Assembly: GCA_964456745.1 (NCBI GenBank)
Contig: CAYWBW010000006.1
Span: forward strand, 16,942-80,941
Length of the DNA stretch: 64,000 nt
Direction: 5' to 3'
Source: CAYWBW01 sp964456745
GTDB taxonomy: Bacteria > Patescibacteriota > Gracilibacteria > GCA-2401425 > JAJOLG01
Shown here: positions 37,948-49,357 of the stretch, piece by piece
How positions within the stretch are numbered: the stretch's first letter is position 1
How the letters are laid out: each line of letters opens with the position of its first letter
Notes under the pieces: generated by a model
Database searches by the model: none
Seen by the model: the letters and a program-made list of their open reading frames with translations, nothing else
Told to the model about the DNA's origin: nothing
Made by a program: the position numbers and the translations under genes

Positions 37948-38823
37948 ATGGTATTAAATTGAATTGCACAATATCCAGGGTTTGAATTAGAAAGAGATCA
38001 TCCAGCTCCAACCGTTATTGAATCTTTTATTCAAGATGAGGTAGGCATAGACTGCAAGAGAAGTGTGGAAAATCCTCAAGAATGGATCAAGACTAGAGAA
38101 CGATTACTCGAAAAACTTTCCTCTGAAAGCCGAGAATTCATATTTTTATGAGAATGAAAAAGATATGTAGCATTTAAGATAAATTGATACACAGTAATAG
38201 TAAAAATTCTTTTTACAGAAACATTACCAACTGAATTAAGAAAGAAACATAGATGAAATCATACAGAGCAATGAGAAGAAATGTCAAAGCAAAGAAGACT
38301 ATTTTCTTATCACATTGAGGAACATGAAATTGTAAAAAAATGAATGCGAAGACTTGTTCCAGACACCTTGTTTATAAACTCAAATTTTCCACAAATATGA
38401 CCAACTTTCAACAAGTTGCAAATTGACCATAATGATACTTTTCTAATAGTACAAGATTATATTAAAGATTGAACATCAATAATGAATGCCTGTAAAGATT
38501 TTAGAGCTGAAAATACTAATTTCTTAAATGATTTAACACTATTCTTAGAAAAATATGACAACATGCGACATATTAAATGAGTAATACCTGAAATTACATC
38601 CCTATGATGACAAAATGCCTTAATTTGATTAGATTGAAAACTATCAATTATTGATACAAATTCTTTAATAAGGGTGAAAAACAACGATTGAACATTACAT
38701 CCTAAATATGCTAAACGCTTTAAAGCAAGATGATTAAATACTCCTGATAGCTTAATGAGTTCTATAGAACAATTAATAAGAAGAGTAGAACAGTGACATT
38801 TACCTTGAAATCCACAAGGATAA
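37948..38823 (+). CDS. Kinase-like-fold protein, probably degenerate
   Basis: 291 aa, with no close family recognised. The order of motifs recalls a protein-kinase fold. Near residue 66 is FLGEGKRYVAFKINGYTVIVKI, like a glycine-rich loop plus the beta-3 lysine (the first glycines are UGA). Near 163 is DTFLIVQDYIKDG, like the hinge. Near 225-240 is GGQNALIGLDGKLSIIDTN, like a catalytic-loop Asn region running into a DFG-like IIDTN. A clear HRD motif is missing, so it may be a pseudokinase or aminoglycoside-kinase relative. No signal or membrane segment. Transcribed away from 36910-37878; a 34-aa ORF and a terminator follow. Confidence 0.5.
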
Positions 38824-38838
38824 TTGTAATATTTTATT

Positions 38839-38943
38839 ATGAATTATAAAAATACATCAAAAGAAAGTACTCAACATCCACAACACAATAGCAATATTGT
38901 CTCATGTATTTTTGCATGATTTTTAATCATTAAGAGAAAATAA
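38839..38943 (+). CDS. Tiny ORF, 34 aa
   Basis: MNYKNTSKESTQHPQHNS is followed by a short hydrophobic stretch (VSCIFAGFLII) and KRK. It could be a single-pass micropeptide. It sits 15 bases after the kinase-like gene and before a strong terminator, so it is probably transcribed. There is no homology evidence. Confidence 0.3.
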
Positions 38944-38971
38944 TACAATTAATTTAAATCAAAAAATTATA

Positions 38972-39008
38972 AATTGCTTTCTCAAAAATACGAGAAAGCA
39001 ATTTTTTA
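38972..39008 (+). terminator. Rho-independent terminator
   Basis: AATTGCTTTCTC and GAGAAAGCAATT form a perfect 12-bp stem followed by TTTTATT. It ends the 37948-38943 unit. Confidence 0.9.
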
Positions 39009-39062
39009 TTAAAAATAAATAACAAAAAATTATTATTAACGAAATATTAAAATATTATATTT

Positions 39063-40250
39063 ATGAAACACGTACTAAAAACAAAAGTGATGAGATCCAA
39101 TCTTAGAAAATTATACATTGGCGCAATTCTTCAGGAAATGATGTTTTTAGCAGTTATTATAGTTCCATTTCTTTGAAGTTTTTGATTATCAATGACTGAA
39201 ATTATTTTTACAGAAACAATATATGCTTTAATCATAGTAATGTTAGAAGTGCCTTCATGATATTTTGCAGATATATATTGAAGAAAAATTTCATTAATAA
39301 TTTGAACCATGTCAACAATTATCTGAATGCTATTTTATACATTTTGAAATGTATTTTTAATTTTTAGTATATGAGCTGTATTTTGGTGAATATGAAGAAG
39401 TTTTATATCTTGAGCTGATGAAGCATTATTATATGAAACTTTGATACAATTAAAAAAAGAAAATGAATATAAACGCATTACTGGAAATATTTTTTATTAT
39501 TGAAGATTAGCTTCTGTACTTGTTGCAATAATTTGATGATTCATGGCATCAAAATCATTAGTGCTTCCATTTTTTGCATCAATTGTTCCATACACAATAT
39601 GGCTCATACTCTCTTTTAGCTTAAAAGAAACAAAACATATCAAAAAACAATGATCAGAAACATGGAATCATTTTAAAAAAATTTTTAAAGAAAACTTTTT
39701 ACATAATGCAAAAATAAGACATTTTGTTTTATTTAGCTGAGTTGCATGATTTTTTGCAATTGATTTTTGGTTTAAACAAAGATATTTAGAATCTTTATGA
39801 GTTCCAATATTATATTTTTGACTAATACTTTGAATAGCACCAATATTTTCATGACTTTGATGAAAGTATGCAGAAAAAATTGAAAACACTATTTGACTTA
39901 AATATTCCTTACTTCTTATTCCAGCAGTACCATTTGTAATATGGATTATAATGTGAAGCACAAAAACACTATTCATCATTCCTTTGATGCTAATACTTCA
40001 TTTCTTTTGATGACTATATATCCCAATATTTAATGACTTTATACAAAAATTAGTTAGTTCTGATAGAAGAGCTACCATAATGTCACTCATGAGTTTATTT
40101 AGAAGATTAATATTTTTCATTTTTGCACCATTTTTATGATGGATTACAGATATATACTCAATACAAACGGCTTTTTTATATATAGCTTTAATAGTACTAA
40201 TTTTTACAATAACAAACATTTATTTTTTAAAAAAATTTAAAATAATCTAA
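39063..40250 (+). CDS. Major facilitator superfamily transporter
   Basis: 395 aa with about 12 membrane helices. The loop after helix 2 has SGYFADIYGRKISLI, the MFS motif A (G-x-x-x-D-x-x-G-R-K/R). The second half repeats the fold and ends IYFLKKFKII. UGA codons supply helix-packing glycines. The substrate cannot be inferred. The GNAT gene begins one base after this stop, so the two are translationally coupled; a transporter plus an acetyltransferase sometimes means drug export with modification, but that is conjecture. Confidence 0.88.
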
Positions 40251-40251
40251 T

Positions 40252-41064
40252 ATGATAAAAATTCTAACAAAAAAAGATCAAAAACTTATTGAAAATTTCG
40301 CCTACCAAAAGGAGAAAGAAAACATGTTCATTTTTTGACATTTAAAAAATAAGCAATGTTTTAAAGTAAATAAATTTTTTGGATATTTCGATAATAATGA
40401 ATTAATTTGATTAGCAGTATATTTTTGAGAATTCAAAAGTTTAACTATTAATTCCAAATCAAACACTATAATTAACAAACTTGTTGACTATGCAATTATT
40501 AATGAAAAAATAATAATTAACTATGTTCCTGTGTTTAAAAAATATTGAACTATTATTCTAAAAAGACTTAAATATCACAAGATTGTTCCTCAAAAATTAA
40601 TGGATGATGTTGTTCTTATTTTAAAGAAAAAAGATTTTATTGATTTTTCCACTTGATTAGAAAAAATATGAACAAAAGATGACATTGATAAAATCATTAT
40701 GATTCAAAGAATGTTGAATAACAATAACCTATCTGCTAATATTACAAATGAAGAAAGAAAACGAACAAGACCTCAAGATAATTTTATAATAAAAAAGAAA
40801 TGACAAATTGTTTCAAAATCGACTTTAAGCTGAGTATCAAAAAATTATATTCAAATTATCTGAGTAATAACAGATCCAAAACATAGAAAAAAATGATATT
40901 GATTGTGAGTAACAAGTTTTCTTTGCAAAAAATATTTTTCAAAATGAATAAAATATGCATTATTATTTACAGACAGGTGAAATATCGCTGCTATTTCTAT
41001 GTATGAAAAAATGTGATTTAAGATTGATAGTAAGTGTTGAGATTATACACTTGCGATTTTTTAA
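40252..41064 (+). CDS. GNAT-family N-acetyltransferase
   Basis: 270 aa. The C-terminal half has the GNAT acetyl-CoA motif A, IIGVITDPKHRKKGYGLGVTSFLC (pyrophosphate loop HRKKGYGLG), followed by motif B, ALLFTDRGNIAAISMYEKMGFKI. The N-terminal 150 residues may be a second degenerate GNAT-like half (NELIGLAVYFGEFKSLTI). It would transfer an acetyl group from acetyl-CoA to an amine of unknown identity. Coupled to the MFS gene upstream. Confidence 0.85.
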
Positions 41065-41182
41065 GAAATTATACTATAAAGGTAAATGTTGACTAAAACC
41101 CTTGGTTGAAAATATATGAACTTTATACTTCACTTTCAACACACGGCTTTAGCCGCTTGTGAGGCAATTACTTAAACAATAC

Positions 41183-41210
41183 TTGACTTTTCTATTAATT
41201 ATAGTAACTT
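41183..41210 (+). promoter_or_regulatory. Putative promoter of the cyclase gene
   Basis: TTGACT, 16 bp and TAACTT lie about 30 bases before the ATG. The same arrangement precedes the radical SAM gene at 59530. A small GC-rich hairpin (CGGCTTTAGCCG) lies upstream in the same gap. Confidence 0.45.
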
Positions 41211-41238
41211 ATTTTACCTAAATAATTTCTATATAAAT

Positions 41239-42699
41239 ATGGTCAAAAAAGAAGCATTGCCCATGCCAATAAACACTATTGCCTCAAAAGAATCAGTAGT
41301 ATCAAATGTTATATTAGCAATCTCTAATGCACTTTATGAAGCAATTTATAAAAAACTTGGATCAACCGTTATTACTCCACTTGGTGCTACAACTATATTT
41401 GAAATATGGTGTCGAGTTATGGCAAATGAGTCATTAGGAATAAAAAAATTTATACTATTCACACTGGCTGGCTCAATAGCTGCATCAATTAATAATATCA
41501 TTAAACACATCGACCACTCAAACAGTCCTTATCGAAACAATCCAAATCCTGTTTGAGTAATTAAAGATGATAAAATTACTTCTAGCAATCCAGCATTGTC
41601 AAAAATAATTAAGGAATTAAATTTAAAAATTTGAGATAATATTTCAAATACTATTTTTGAAGCAATTTCAGAGCAAGCACTAGATAACAACTCTGGCAGT
41701 ATCGATTGCAAGGCTTGACGCTACTCATATATTTTTAATTTTAAAAAATCTCCTGGGTTAATTTTGAAATGATATCTTAAGAAATATAAATATATACCAA
41801 AATATTTAATAAATAAATTAGCTTGAGCAATTAACATATATTGAACAGATATTAGTGATAAAATTAAACTTATTGAAACACTTTCAAAATTCGTATCCCC
41901 TTCAGTCTTACAAGCCATAAAGAACTGAACATTTAAAGAACAATTTGTCAAAACACAGGCAACTACTCTATTTTCAGATATAAGATGATTTACCAATCTA
42001 AGTGAAAAGGTAGATTGAACAAAAATGATGCAATTTCTTACTGTATATTTTGCATTAGTGACCAAAATTGTTTATGACCACTGATGACATATTGATAAAT
42101 TTAATTGAGATTGAGCTATGATAGTATTTCCTGAAAAATGATGATCAGAAAGTGCTATACGTGCCAGTATAGAAATAAACAAAATGGTTGAAGAGTATCA
42201 AGAAGAATTTCAAATATTATTATGACTTGATGATAATCAATATAACGGTATCAAAATATGAATCTGATTAAACACATGAGAGGTTAACATGTGACCAATT
42301 TGATGACTATTTAAAGATATTACAGTACTATGATCTTCTGTAAATGAAGCAGCAAGAATTGAACCATTAACCAAAATCACATGATTCCCATTGCTAATTT
42401 CAGATAAAACACTTAATTCATTGTCAGATACATTTAAATCATCATTAAATTTAATATATCTATGAAGACATAAAGGTAAATGAGTCTCAAAGCCATTGAC
42501 GCTTTACGGTATTTCAGATACATTAACAGATGATAGAAAAAAATTGTGGAATAACATTTTAAATACTTTTAACAAATGAATTAGATTTATGGAATCTTCA
42601 AATTTTAAATTTGCATTAGTGTATTTTAATAAAATCAGCACTTATAATGAACCTTGTATAAATTTACTTATTAAATTTTGTAAATCTAAAATCAAATAG
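41239..42699 (+). CDS. Class III adenylate cyclase
   Basis: 486 aa. The catalytic domain spans about residues 235-430. Metal-binding aspartates are in TTLFSDIRGFTNLSEK (about D246) and FNGDGAMIVF (about D290). The Lys in HIDKFNGDG and the Asp in FKDITVLGSSVNEAARIE are those expected for ATP rather than GTP, and the transition-state N and R are in VNEAARIE. So it should make cAMP. The N-terminal 230 residues are an unrecognised mostly helical domain with one hydrophobic patch (KFILFTLAGSIAASI) that could touch the membrane or sense a signal. It has its own promoter; transporters follow. I saw no cAMP-receptor gene in the window. Confidence 0.92.
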
Positions 42700-42740
42700 G
42701 TATACTATTAAATGTTAAATAGATCTTTATAATTGGTCAT

Positions 42741-43652
42741 ATGGATGATTTTAAAAAATGATATTTTTTCACTCTTTTAACAGTAATATTTTCATCAATA
42801 ACATATATCTTCCTGGACATCGCGTTTAGTAATTACTGAGAAATAGATGCATGACTTTGATTATTTTATTGAATGCTATGATCTATTATCTTATCTGCTC
42901 CATTTTTTTTATTTTCAAAAAATAATATTTACAAAATAAGGTCAACAACTAAAAATCATTGAAAAGTATTGCTATTTATTTGACTTACAACAGCCATATT
43001 CGGACTCATGTGGGCTATGGCAATTAAGGACTGATGATCATGACCAGTATGACTCTTAAGTAAAGTAGATGTTATATTCACTTTTTTACTCTGAGTATTA
43101 TTATTAAATGAAAAAGTAAATTACAAAGAAATAATTTGATTAATTATTGCTATCATCTGATTTTGATTTATTGCATTTCTTAAATGAGAAATAAGTTTAT
43201 TTGCAGTATTTCTAATTGTTGGTTGAAAATTTATATTTTCTTTTCAAAGCTTTGTAACAAAAAAATACGCACAGTGATTAAATTGATTTTCATTTGCTTA
43301 TATTAGAATGATACTTTCTTGTTTATTTCTATTTCCACTTATCTTATTTCAATGAAAATTTAGCCCAATACCAATTCCAGCTCTTATTTTCTTAATCATA
43401 TCACAAGTATGTTGATCATTTATTTGAAAAATTTATTATTTTGAAGCACATAACTATTTGGATATTTCAAAACTCAATACCGCACTACTCCTAACCCCCG
43501 TTGTTGTTTTGATTTTAGCATATTTTATTTTTTGAGACCAAGTATCAATACAAAAATTTACATGAGCAGTTTTAATTATTTTATGACTTTTTATATTTAT
43601 AAGTAATAGATTTCTTAGTAAACGACTTGAAAAATATAGGGAGACTGTTTAA
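42741..43652 (+). CDS. EamA/DMT-family transporter
   Basis: 303 aa with ten membrane helices in two EamA repeats (first repeat ending GVLLLNEKVNYKEIIGLIIAI; second ending YFIFGDQVSIQKFTGAVLIILG). The E-K/Q pattern near each repeat end is typical of drug/metabolite exporters. Substrate unknown. It is followed 12 bases later by a half-length relative. Confidence 0.85.
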
Positions 43653-43664
43653 TGAAATAAAATT

Positions 43665-44198
43665 ATGACTATGCTTACAAATAAGTTCTTAAACTCACCA
43701 TTATGAAATGTAAGTTTATTTTCACTCTTTTGGGCATTTGAAGTATTTTTCAGCAAACTAGCTTTTATATCATGAGCAAATCCTATTGCCTTTGTTTTTC
43801 AATCCTGATTTGTTTCTTTAATTATTATGATGATATTCATACTCCCAAACAAAATTCATGAACTAAAAAACTTAAAATTTAAAATCATAAAATGGATTCT
43901 CATTGCTAATGCAATTCAATTTTCAATATGAATATGACTAAATCATATCTGACTTGCTTTTACATCTGCAATAAATGCATGATTTTTAATCAAATCACCT
44001 TTAATTACAACACCATTGCTTGCTTGGCTAATCCTTAATGAAAAAATAAACTACTCAAAAATAATTACAATAATACTAACATTATTTTGAATATTTCTTA
44101 TAACTACTAAATGAAAGCTTATTAATCCACAAATATGAGATATATTTATAATACTTGCTTGAATATCAACATATTATCTCAAAATTGATGAGCATTAA
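43665..44198 (+). CDS. Half-length EamA-like membrane protein
   Basis: 177 aa, about half the usual DMT length. It has about five helices, including LLAWLILNEKINYSKIITIILTLFGIFLI, which is one EamA repeat. It ends soon after a further helix (IFIILAGISTYYLKIDEH). It may be a genuine single-repeat (dimerising) transporter or a truncated duplicate of the gene just upstream. The ATG is 12 bases after its neighbour, and its stop is followed at once by convergent paralogue 2. Confidence 0.75.
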
Positions 44199-44225
44199 TT
44201 AAATCAAATATCAGAAAACAAATAT

Positions 44226-45896
44226 TTATACTGTTTCCAAATAACACTCTTCACAATAAACAGTCTCCTTCCTTTCAAGAGAATAAGTAGTCTGAACATC
44301 TTTTTCACATTTCATGCACTTTCTACTATAAAGCTTTCTTGGATTTCTTAATTCCATTCTTTCTTTATGTCTTTGATCTGGACATTTTCTTGGTACAGGT
44401 AATCAAGCTTGCTTATAAAACTTAAATTCTTGATTTGTAATTTTATAAGGCTTTCAAGTTATCTCACAAATTAAAATTTCATTACAAATTAAGTCATCTA
44501 TATCTTTGATATCATCAGGGATTGCTATATTTGGTCAAAAATAATTTTTTGCATTATCCTCTTCATCTTTCCATTTCCATCATTTTTGCAAAACCTCTTG
44601 TTTGCTTAATGGATAGTACTCATATGCAATAGTTTCATTATATCAAAACGAAGAAATATTTGCAGAAAAAAACTCTCACCATTCTCAAATGCTTTGCATA
44701 AATTCTATAATCTTTGGAGCTAACATATCATACTCTTGCTTGGAATATTGTTTATTAAAAATACAATATTTTTTATTCTTCAAAGCAAAACATCAAAAAC
44801 AACTTTCACATGATGAACAATTATCACAATAAATAAGATAATTACAATTATTTATACAAGTGTGACAAAAAAGTAAATTATATCAATTGATTGTAATTGA
44901 GTTGTATGAAAGCTCAGTTCAAGGTTGAGAGAAATTACAATCATGACAATCAATAAATTTATCAAGTGTTGCACAATTTTTTACATTTTCACAATTTTTT
45001 AAATCAAAACAATTAATACTATTTTTGCAATTATAGAGATAATCTCAAGTAATATTTTCACAATTAAATCAATGGTAATATTTAACGATCTCTTTGCTAA
45101 TCAAAGAATTTACCTTTTTTTGAGCAAATTCAATAATTTTATAATTTCAACTATTAAATTCAGATAATTTTAACTCATAATCCTCTTTTGAATACTGCTC
45201 ATTAAAAATCATATACTGCTTAGCTCTAAGTCAAACACATCAAAAACAATCTTTACAATTAGCACAATTAATCAAAAATTTTGAATCAGAACAATTATCT
45301 GTATTTACTGAAAAACAAATATTATAACATTCTACTCAGTCTATGCATTGATAACAATATTCTGATTTATACACATAAAGACAATCAAAGCAATTTTTTG
45401 ATTGCCAAACAATATGCCCATAACAACAATCTTCATTTCACACATTTCAAAATACCAAATAACAATTTTTACTTGTTGCAGATAAATTGCAATAATCAGT
45501 ATTCTCGCACCTTGAATTCATAATATTCATTCTTGGAACAGTTTTATGTAACACCATTATTTGATCAAATATAGATTTCGAAAAATCAATCTCTTTTCAA
45601 TACTCTAAAGGATCCCAGTCATCACTCCACCACTCATGCAGCTCATAAACAGGAAAGGATGCATCTTTATCATACATTGAAATCATCTGTTTTCCTGTAA
45701 GGTCAGACTTTCTATGATAAAGTTTAAAAAAATTTCTAAATGAAAATCTTAACTGCGTTCGACAATTAGGACACAAAGTAGGAGCTGGAATTTGATATTT
45801 TTTTCAATTAAATTCAGGAGAAATTTTATCATAGAAAGCTAAATCTTCTTGAGTGATTTCGTATTGAACCTGGCACTGTTTGCATTGTTTTATCAT
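44226..45896 (-). CDS. Cys-rich paralogue 2 of 7 (556 aa)
   Basis: Starts MIKQCKQCQVQYEITQEDLA; the knuckle closes with LCPNCRTQLRFSF. The first Cys array ends FGCVGLRAKQYMIFNEQYSKEDYE and the second FGCFALKNKKYCIFNKQYSKQEYD. The C-terminal half has GEWGEFFSANISSFGYNETIA and the ribbon CMKCEKDVQTTYS...YCEECYLETV. Compared with the others it lacks the last Tyr and has neither palindromic insertion. It lies downstream of paralogue 3 on the same strand, so the two are probably one transcript; the 72-base gap between them holds a fossil tail and a palindrome. Function unknown; predicted cytosolic and metal-binding. Confidence 0.85.
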
Positions 45897-45900
45897 AATA

Positions 45901-45930
45901 TTAATAGACTTCTTTTAAATAACAATCTTC
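45901..45930 (-). pseudogene. Fossil C-terminus of a Cys-rich paralogue
   Basis: In the gap between paralogues 3 and 2, ten codons read EDCYLKEVY plus stop, identical to the end of paralogues 4 and 5 (52769, 54446). Nothing upstream continues the frame. It is the remnant of a lost copy or of unequal crossing-over. Confidence 0.6.
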
Positions 45931-45931
45931 A

Positions 45932-45957
45932 TCCTTCTTCGCCAAGGCTACGAAGGA
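45932..45957. repeat. GC-rich palindromic repeat
   Basis: TCCTTCTTCGCCAAGGCTACGAAGGA has complementary ends (TCCTTC.../...GAAGGA) and an internal CCAAGG-like core. It abuts the fossil paralogue tail, so it probably arrived with, or caused, that rearrangement. Confidence 0.5.
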
Positions 45958-45968
45958 CAAGCAATAAA

Positions 45969-47645
45969 CTAGTAAACTGTTTGTAAATAGCAATCTTCGC
46001 AATAAACTATCTCTTCTCTATTAGGCGCGTACGTAGTCTTTATATCTTTTTCACATTTCATGCACTTTCTATCATAAAGCTTTCTTGGATTTCTTAATTC
46101 CATTCTTTCTTTATGTCTTTGATCTGGACATTTTCTTGATATGGGCAATCACATTTGTTTATAAAATTTGAACTCTTGAGAAATTAATTTATATGGTTTT
46201 CCAGTAATCTCACATATTAAGATTTTATCGCAAATGGCACTATCTACATCTTTTATATCTTCAGGGATTTCTACTTTTTGTCAGAAATAATTTTTTGAGT
46301 CATTTTCTTCATCTCTCCATTTCCATCATTTTTGTAATACTTGCTGTTTTGTTAATTGAAAATACTCTTGAGCAACTGTTTCATTATATCCAAATGGACT
46401 AAGCTTTGTTGGAAAAAACTCTCACCATTCTCACGTGCTTTGCATATGCTTTATGATTTTTTGGAGCAATATTTCATACTGCTCTTTTGAATATTGTTTA
46501 TTAAATATACAATATTGAGCCTTTTTCAATCATGAACAAGCGAAACAATCATTACATCAAATGCAATGATCAAGATAAAGTGAATTTTTTGAATACCAGC
46601 TATTATAAGTAAACTGAGTATTATACTGATTTATAGTGCTTATAGTTTCATAACATAATTCACAATTATCAACTACAACATGACCATCATAACAATCTTT
46701 TGATTTAAAACTAAAAATAAGATTTTTACAATTTTCAAGATTTCAACTGTCATAACATTCTGCGCAATCTTTACAATTTAAAATATGATCACCTGTTGAA
46801 TTTATATTATGATTTCAATCATAATATTGAAATACCTGACTCTCTCTTTCTTTTTTTACTAAAACCTCTTTTACTTTCTTAAATACTTTTCTATTACCCA
46901 AATTTAATTCACTTATTCTTTTTTCATACTCGTCCTTTTTATAAGACTTATTAAAAATATAATACTCTTTTCATCTCAATTGGTAACATCCAAAACAATT
47001 TTTACAATTTTTACAATCTGAAAGAAAATAAGAATCTGAGCAATTATGACTTCTTTGTGAATGAATAAGATTATAACTATTTGAACAACCTACACATTCA
47101 AGACATAATTTAGACTTATAACAATTAACACATTCCAAACAATTTTCGCAACTATCAATTGCATAAGAATAATAACAATTTTCATTATGATCACTTACAA
47201 AAATCATATAGCAATCCTTATTTTGCTGCGATCAATTTGTATAATCACTATTTTCATTATTTGAAGTAAATACCGAAATTTTTGGTGTAATTTGCAATAG
47301 CTGTTCAAATTGTTCAAAAAAACTTTTATTAAAATCAAATTCTTTGCCATAGTCAAATGCACTCCATTTATCTCAATGCCATTCATGTTGATCATAAACC
47401 TTATACTGCTTATCTTGTGAATAAATTGAAATTATTTGCTTTCAAGTTAAATCACATTTTCTATTATATAATTTTCTTTCGTTTCTAAATGTAAATCTTC
47501 TTTGCATCCTACATTGAGAACACAAGGTAGGAACAGGAATCTGATATTTCTTTCAATTAAATTCAGGAGAAATTTTATCATAGAAAGTTAAATCTTCTTG
47601 AGTGATTTCATATTTAGCCTGACATTGTTTGCAATTTTTTATCAT
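45969..47645 (-). CDS. Cys-rich paralogue 3 of 7 (558 aa)
   Basis: Starts MIKNCKQCQAKYEITQEDLT; the second Cys pair reads LCSQCRMQRR, with Ser-Gln in place of Pro-Asn. The first array (about 145-225) is the densest in the window: CENCLECVNCYKSKLCLECV and then CKNCKNCFGCYQLRGKEY. The second array ends KKAQYCIFNKQYSKEQYE. Its tail ribbon reads CMKCEKDIKTTYAPNREEIVYCEDCYLQTVY. It is divergent from the TrmB-like gene at 47791 across a 145-bp gap that holds promoters for both, so that regulator is the obvious candidate to control it and paralogue 2 behind it. No export signal. Function unknown. Confidence 0.85.
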
Positions 47646-47726
47646 TTTAAATTATTAATGTATAACATTCTCTTCCTTTACATAAAAATTGTCAAACACT
47701 ATAATTTCTTATAACATAATATCCCC

Positions 47727-47754
47727 TTGCTAATCAGTAAAATACGAGTATATT
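47727..47754 (+). promoter_or_regulatory. Putative promoter of trmB-like gene 1
   Basis: TTGCTA, 16 bp and TATATT lie 36 bases before the ATG. The -10 side sits in AAAATAC-gag-TATATTTT, an imperfect palindrome that could be an operator. On the other strand a TTGACA (47690-47695) faces paralogue 3. Confidence 0.45.
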
Positions 47755-47790
47755 TTCTGTAGAAAAATATTTACAACACTGAGATTAATT

Positions 47791-48546
47791 ATGATTTCCC
47801 AATTGCAAAAACTATGACTTTCTAATGAAGAATCAAAAGTGTATCTAGCTTGCCTTGAACTTTGATCCTCTGCCGTATCAATAATTGCAAAAAGATCAGG
47901 TGTTCATAGAGTAAGTTGTTATCATACTTTAGATAAATTATTAAAGAAAAGACTAGTTTCTCAGTACACAAAATGAAATACTAAATATTTTCAATCAGAA
48001 AAACCAGAACAATTACTCAAAATTGAAGAAGAAAAAGTAAATATTGCCAAGCTACTTCAGCCTCAACTTAACTCAATTATAAACACATTTTGATTTAAAC
48101 CTAAAATTAGATTTTATGAATGAAGACATTGAGTAGAAAAAGTATTCAATGAATCTTTAGAAACTAAGTGAGAAATTTTATGATACAGCAATCTTAAAAA
48201 TGTTACTGAATTTTTTCCAAAATTTTTTGAAGATTATACACATAAAAGATTTAAGAGAAAAATTAAAGCAAGATATTTATCATCAGATATTAAAGAGTGA
48301 GTTGAACTAATTATTCCTTTTCTTCCCCAAAATTATGACAAAGCTCTGCTTGAAATCCTACTTGTAAATAAAGATCAATTTCCATTAGAAAATGAAATAC
48401 TCATTTTTAATAACATGGTATGAATTGTTTCGTTAAATAAAAATGAACTACTTGGACTGATTGTTGAAAGTCCTAGTTTTTCTAAAACTATGAAATCTAT
48501 ATTTGATCTTGCCTGGCTTTGAGCAACTGCTTTTGTTGCGAAATAG
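47791..48546 (+). CDS. TrmB-family transcriptional regulator 1
   Basis: 251 aa. An N-terminal winged-helix DNA-binding domain (MISQLQKLGLSNEESKVYLACLELGSSAVSIIAKRSGV...YHTLDKLLKKRLV) is followed by a short coiled segment and an alpha/beta C-terminal domain of TrmB type (IRFYEGRHGVEKVFNESL...). The recognition helix contains HRVSCYHTL. TrmB proteins sense sugars or other small molecules; this effector domain lacks any ligand motif I can name. It stands back to back with the paralogue 3-2 block. A second, diverged copy is at 58639. Confidence 0.88.
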
Positions 48547-48632
48547 TGAATTAATATATTTAGTAAGACTGAAACATGCTATTGCCTTTTTAGTAAATTC
48601 AATTACAATATTATACCATTTCAAAAATTACA

Positions 48633-49218
48633 ATGAACAAAAACAAATGGCAGGTAACTCCTATTAATAACTTTCTACAAATAACTGAGAAAAGGAATTT
48701 TGAAACTAAATTAAAAAATCAACCTTGAAACATTATTCCTAGAATGTGAAAAGGAAAACAAGCTGCACTATATTTTGCTAGTGCAATCAAATTTACTAAT
48801 GATTCTGAATTTTCAAAAAGTATATTGAAATGGTTTAATGATAATAAAGAAGTTTATTGATATCCTGAACTTAAACTTTCAAGTAATACTTGATTGAAAA
48901 CTCCGCAATATCAAAAAGATCCATCGTATGATTTTGAAAAAGCAGTTGAAATAATTATGCGAGACATTATTGAATGATATTTACAAAAAAAAGATATAAT
49001 ATTAATTTACATCTTGCCTCAATTCATGATGATATAAAATGAGGCATAGACTATATTCTTGAAATAAATAATAAATGATCAAACTCAATTTTATGAATTG
49101 AGAAAAGAAAATTATTAATCCATGAGTATTATTTAGAATACTTGATAATCAATTTAATATTTGAGCAGGAATAAGAAAATTATGAAATATTGAAAAAATG
49201 ATTAACAATATGCAATAG
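48633..49218 (+). pseudogene. Frameshifted gene, unknown product
   Basis: It starts MNKNKWQVTPINNFLQITEK and runs 134 codons to 49037, where TAA follows a run of eight A residues (YLQKKDIIL...). From that A-run a second frame continues with coding-like sequence (NINLHLASIHDDIKGGIDYI), and a third frame takes over near 49120 (GVLFRILDNQFNIGAGIRK), ending at 49218 (NNMQ). The three pieces have UGA-glycines and look like one former protein of about 195 aa. Two frameshifts in homopolymers suggest decay or sequencing error. It lies behind trmB-like gene 1. Confidence 0.65.
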
Positions 49219-49291
49219 TTATTCATATCCTAATTATTAATTTCTTAATTAAAGTGATCCTGTTTATTTTAGAATATTAAATTTTAAAGTT

Positions 49292-49317
49292 TTGCTTTAT
49301 TAATAAGCAATTTTTTG
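49292..49317 (+). terminator. Hairpin terminator
   Basis: TTGCTT and AAGCAA around TATTAAT, followed by six T, after the frameshifted gene and before the aspartokinase-like gene. A six-codon ORF (49328-49348, MKKKIV) follows; I do not count it as a gene. Confidence 0.6.
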
Positions 49318-49357
49318 CTATAATAATATGAAAAAGAAAATTGTGTAAAACAATAAT

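Noticed and set aside
49328..49348. Six-codon ORF MKKKIV before the aspartokinase-like gene
   Set aside because: Too short and lacking leader-peptide or attenuator features; most likely chance in A-rich DNA.
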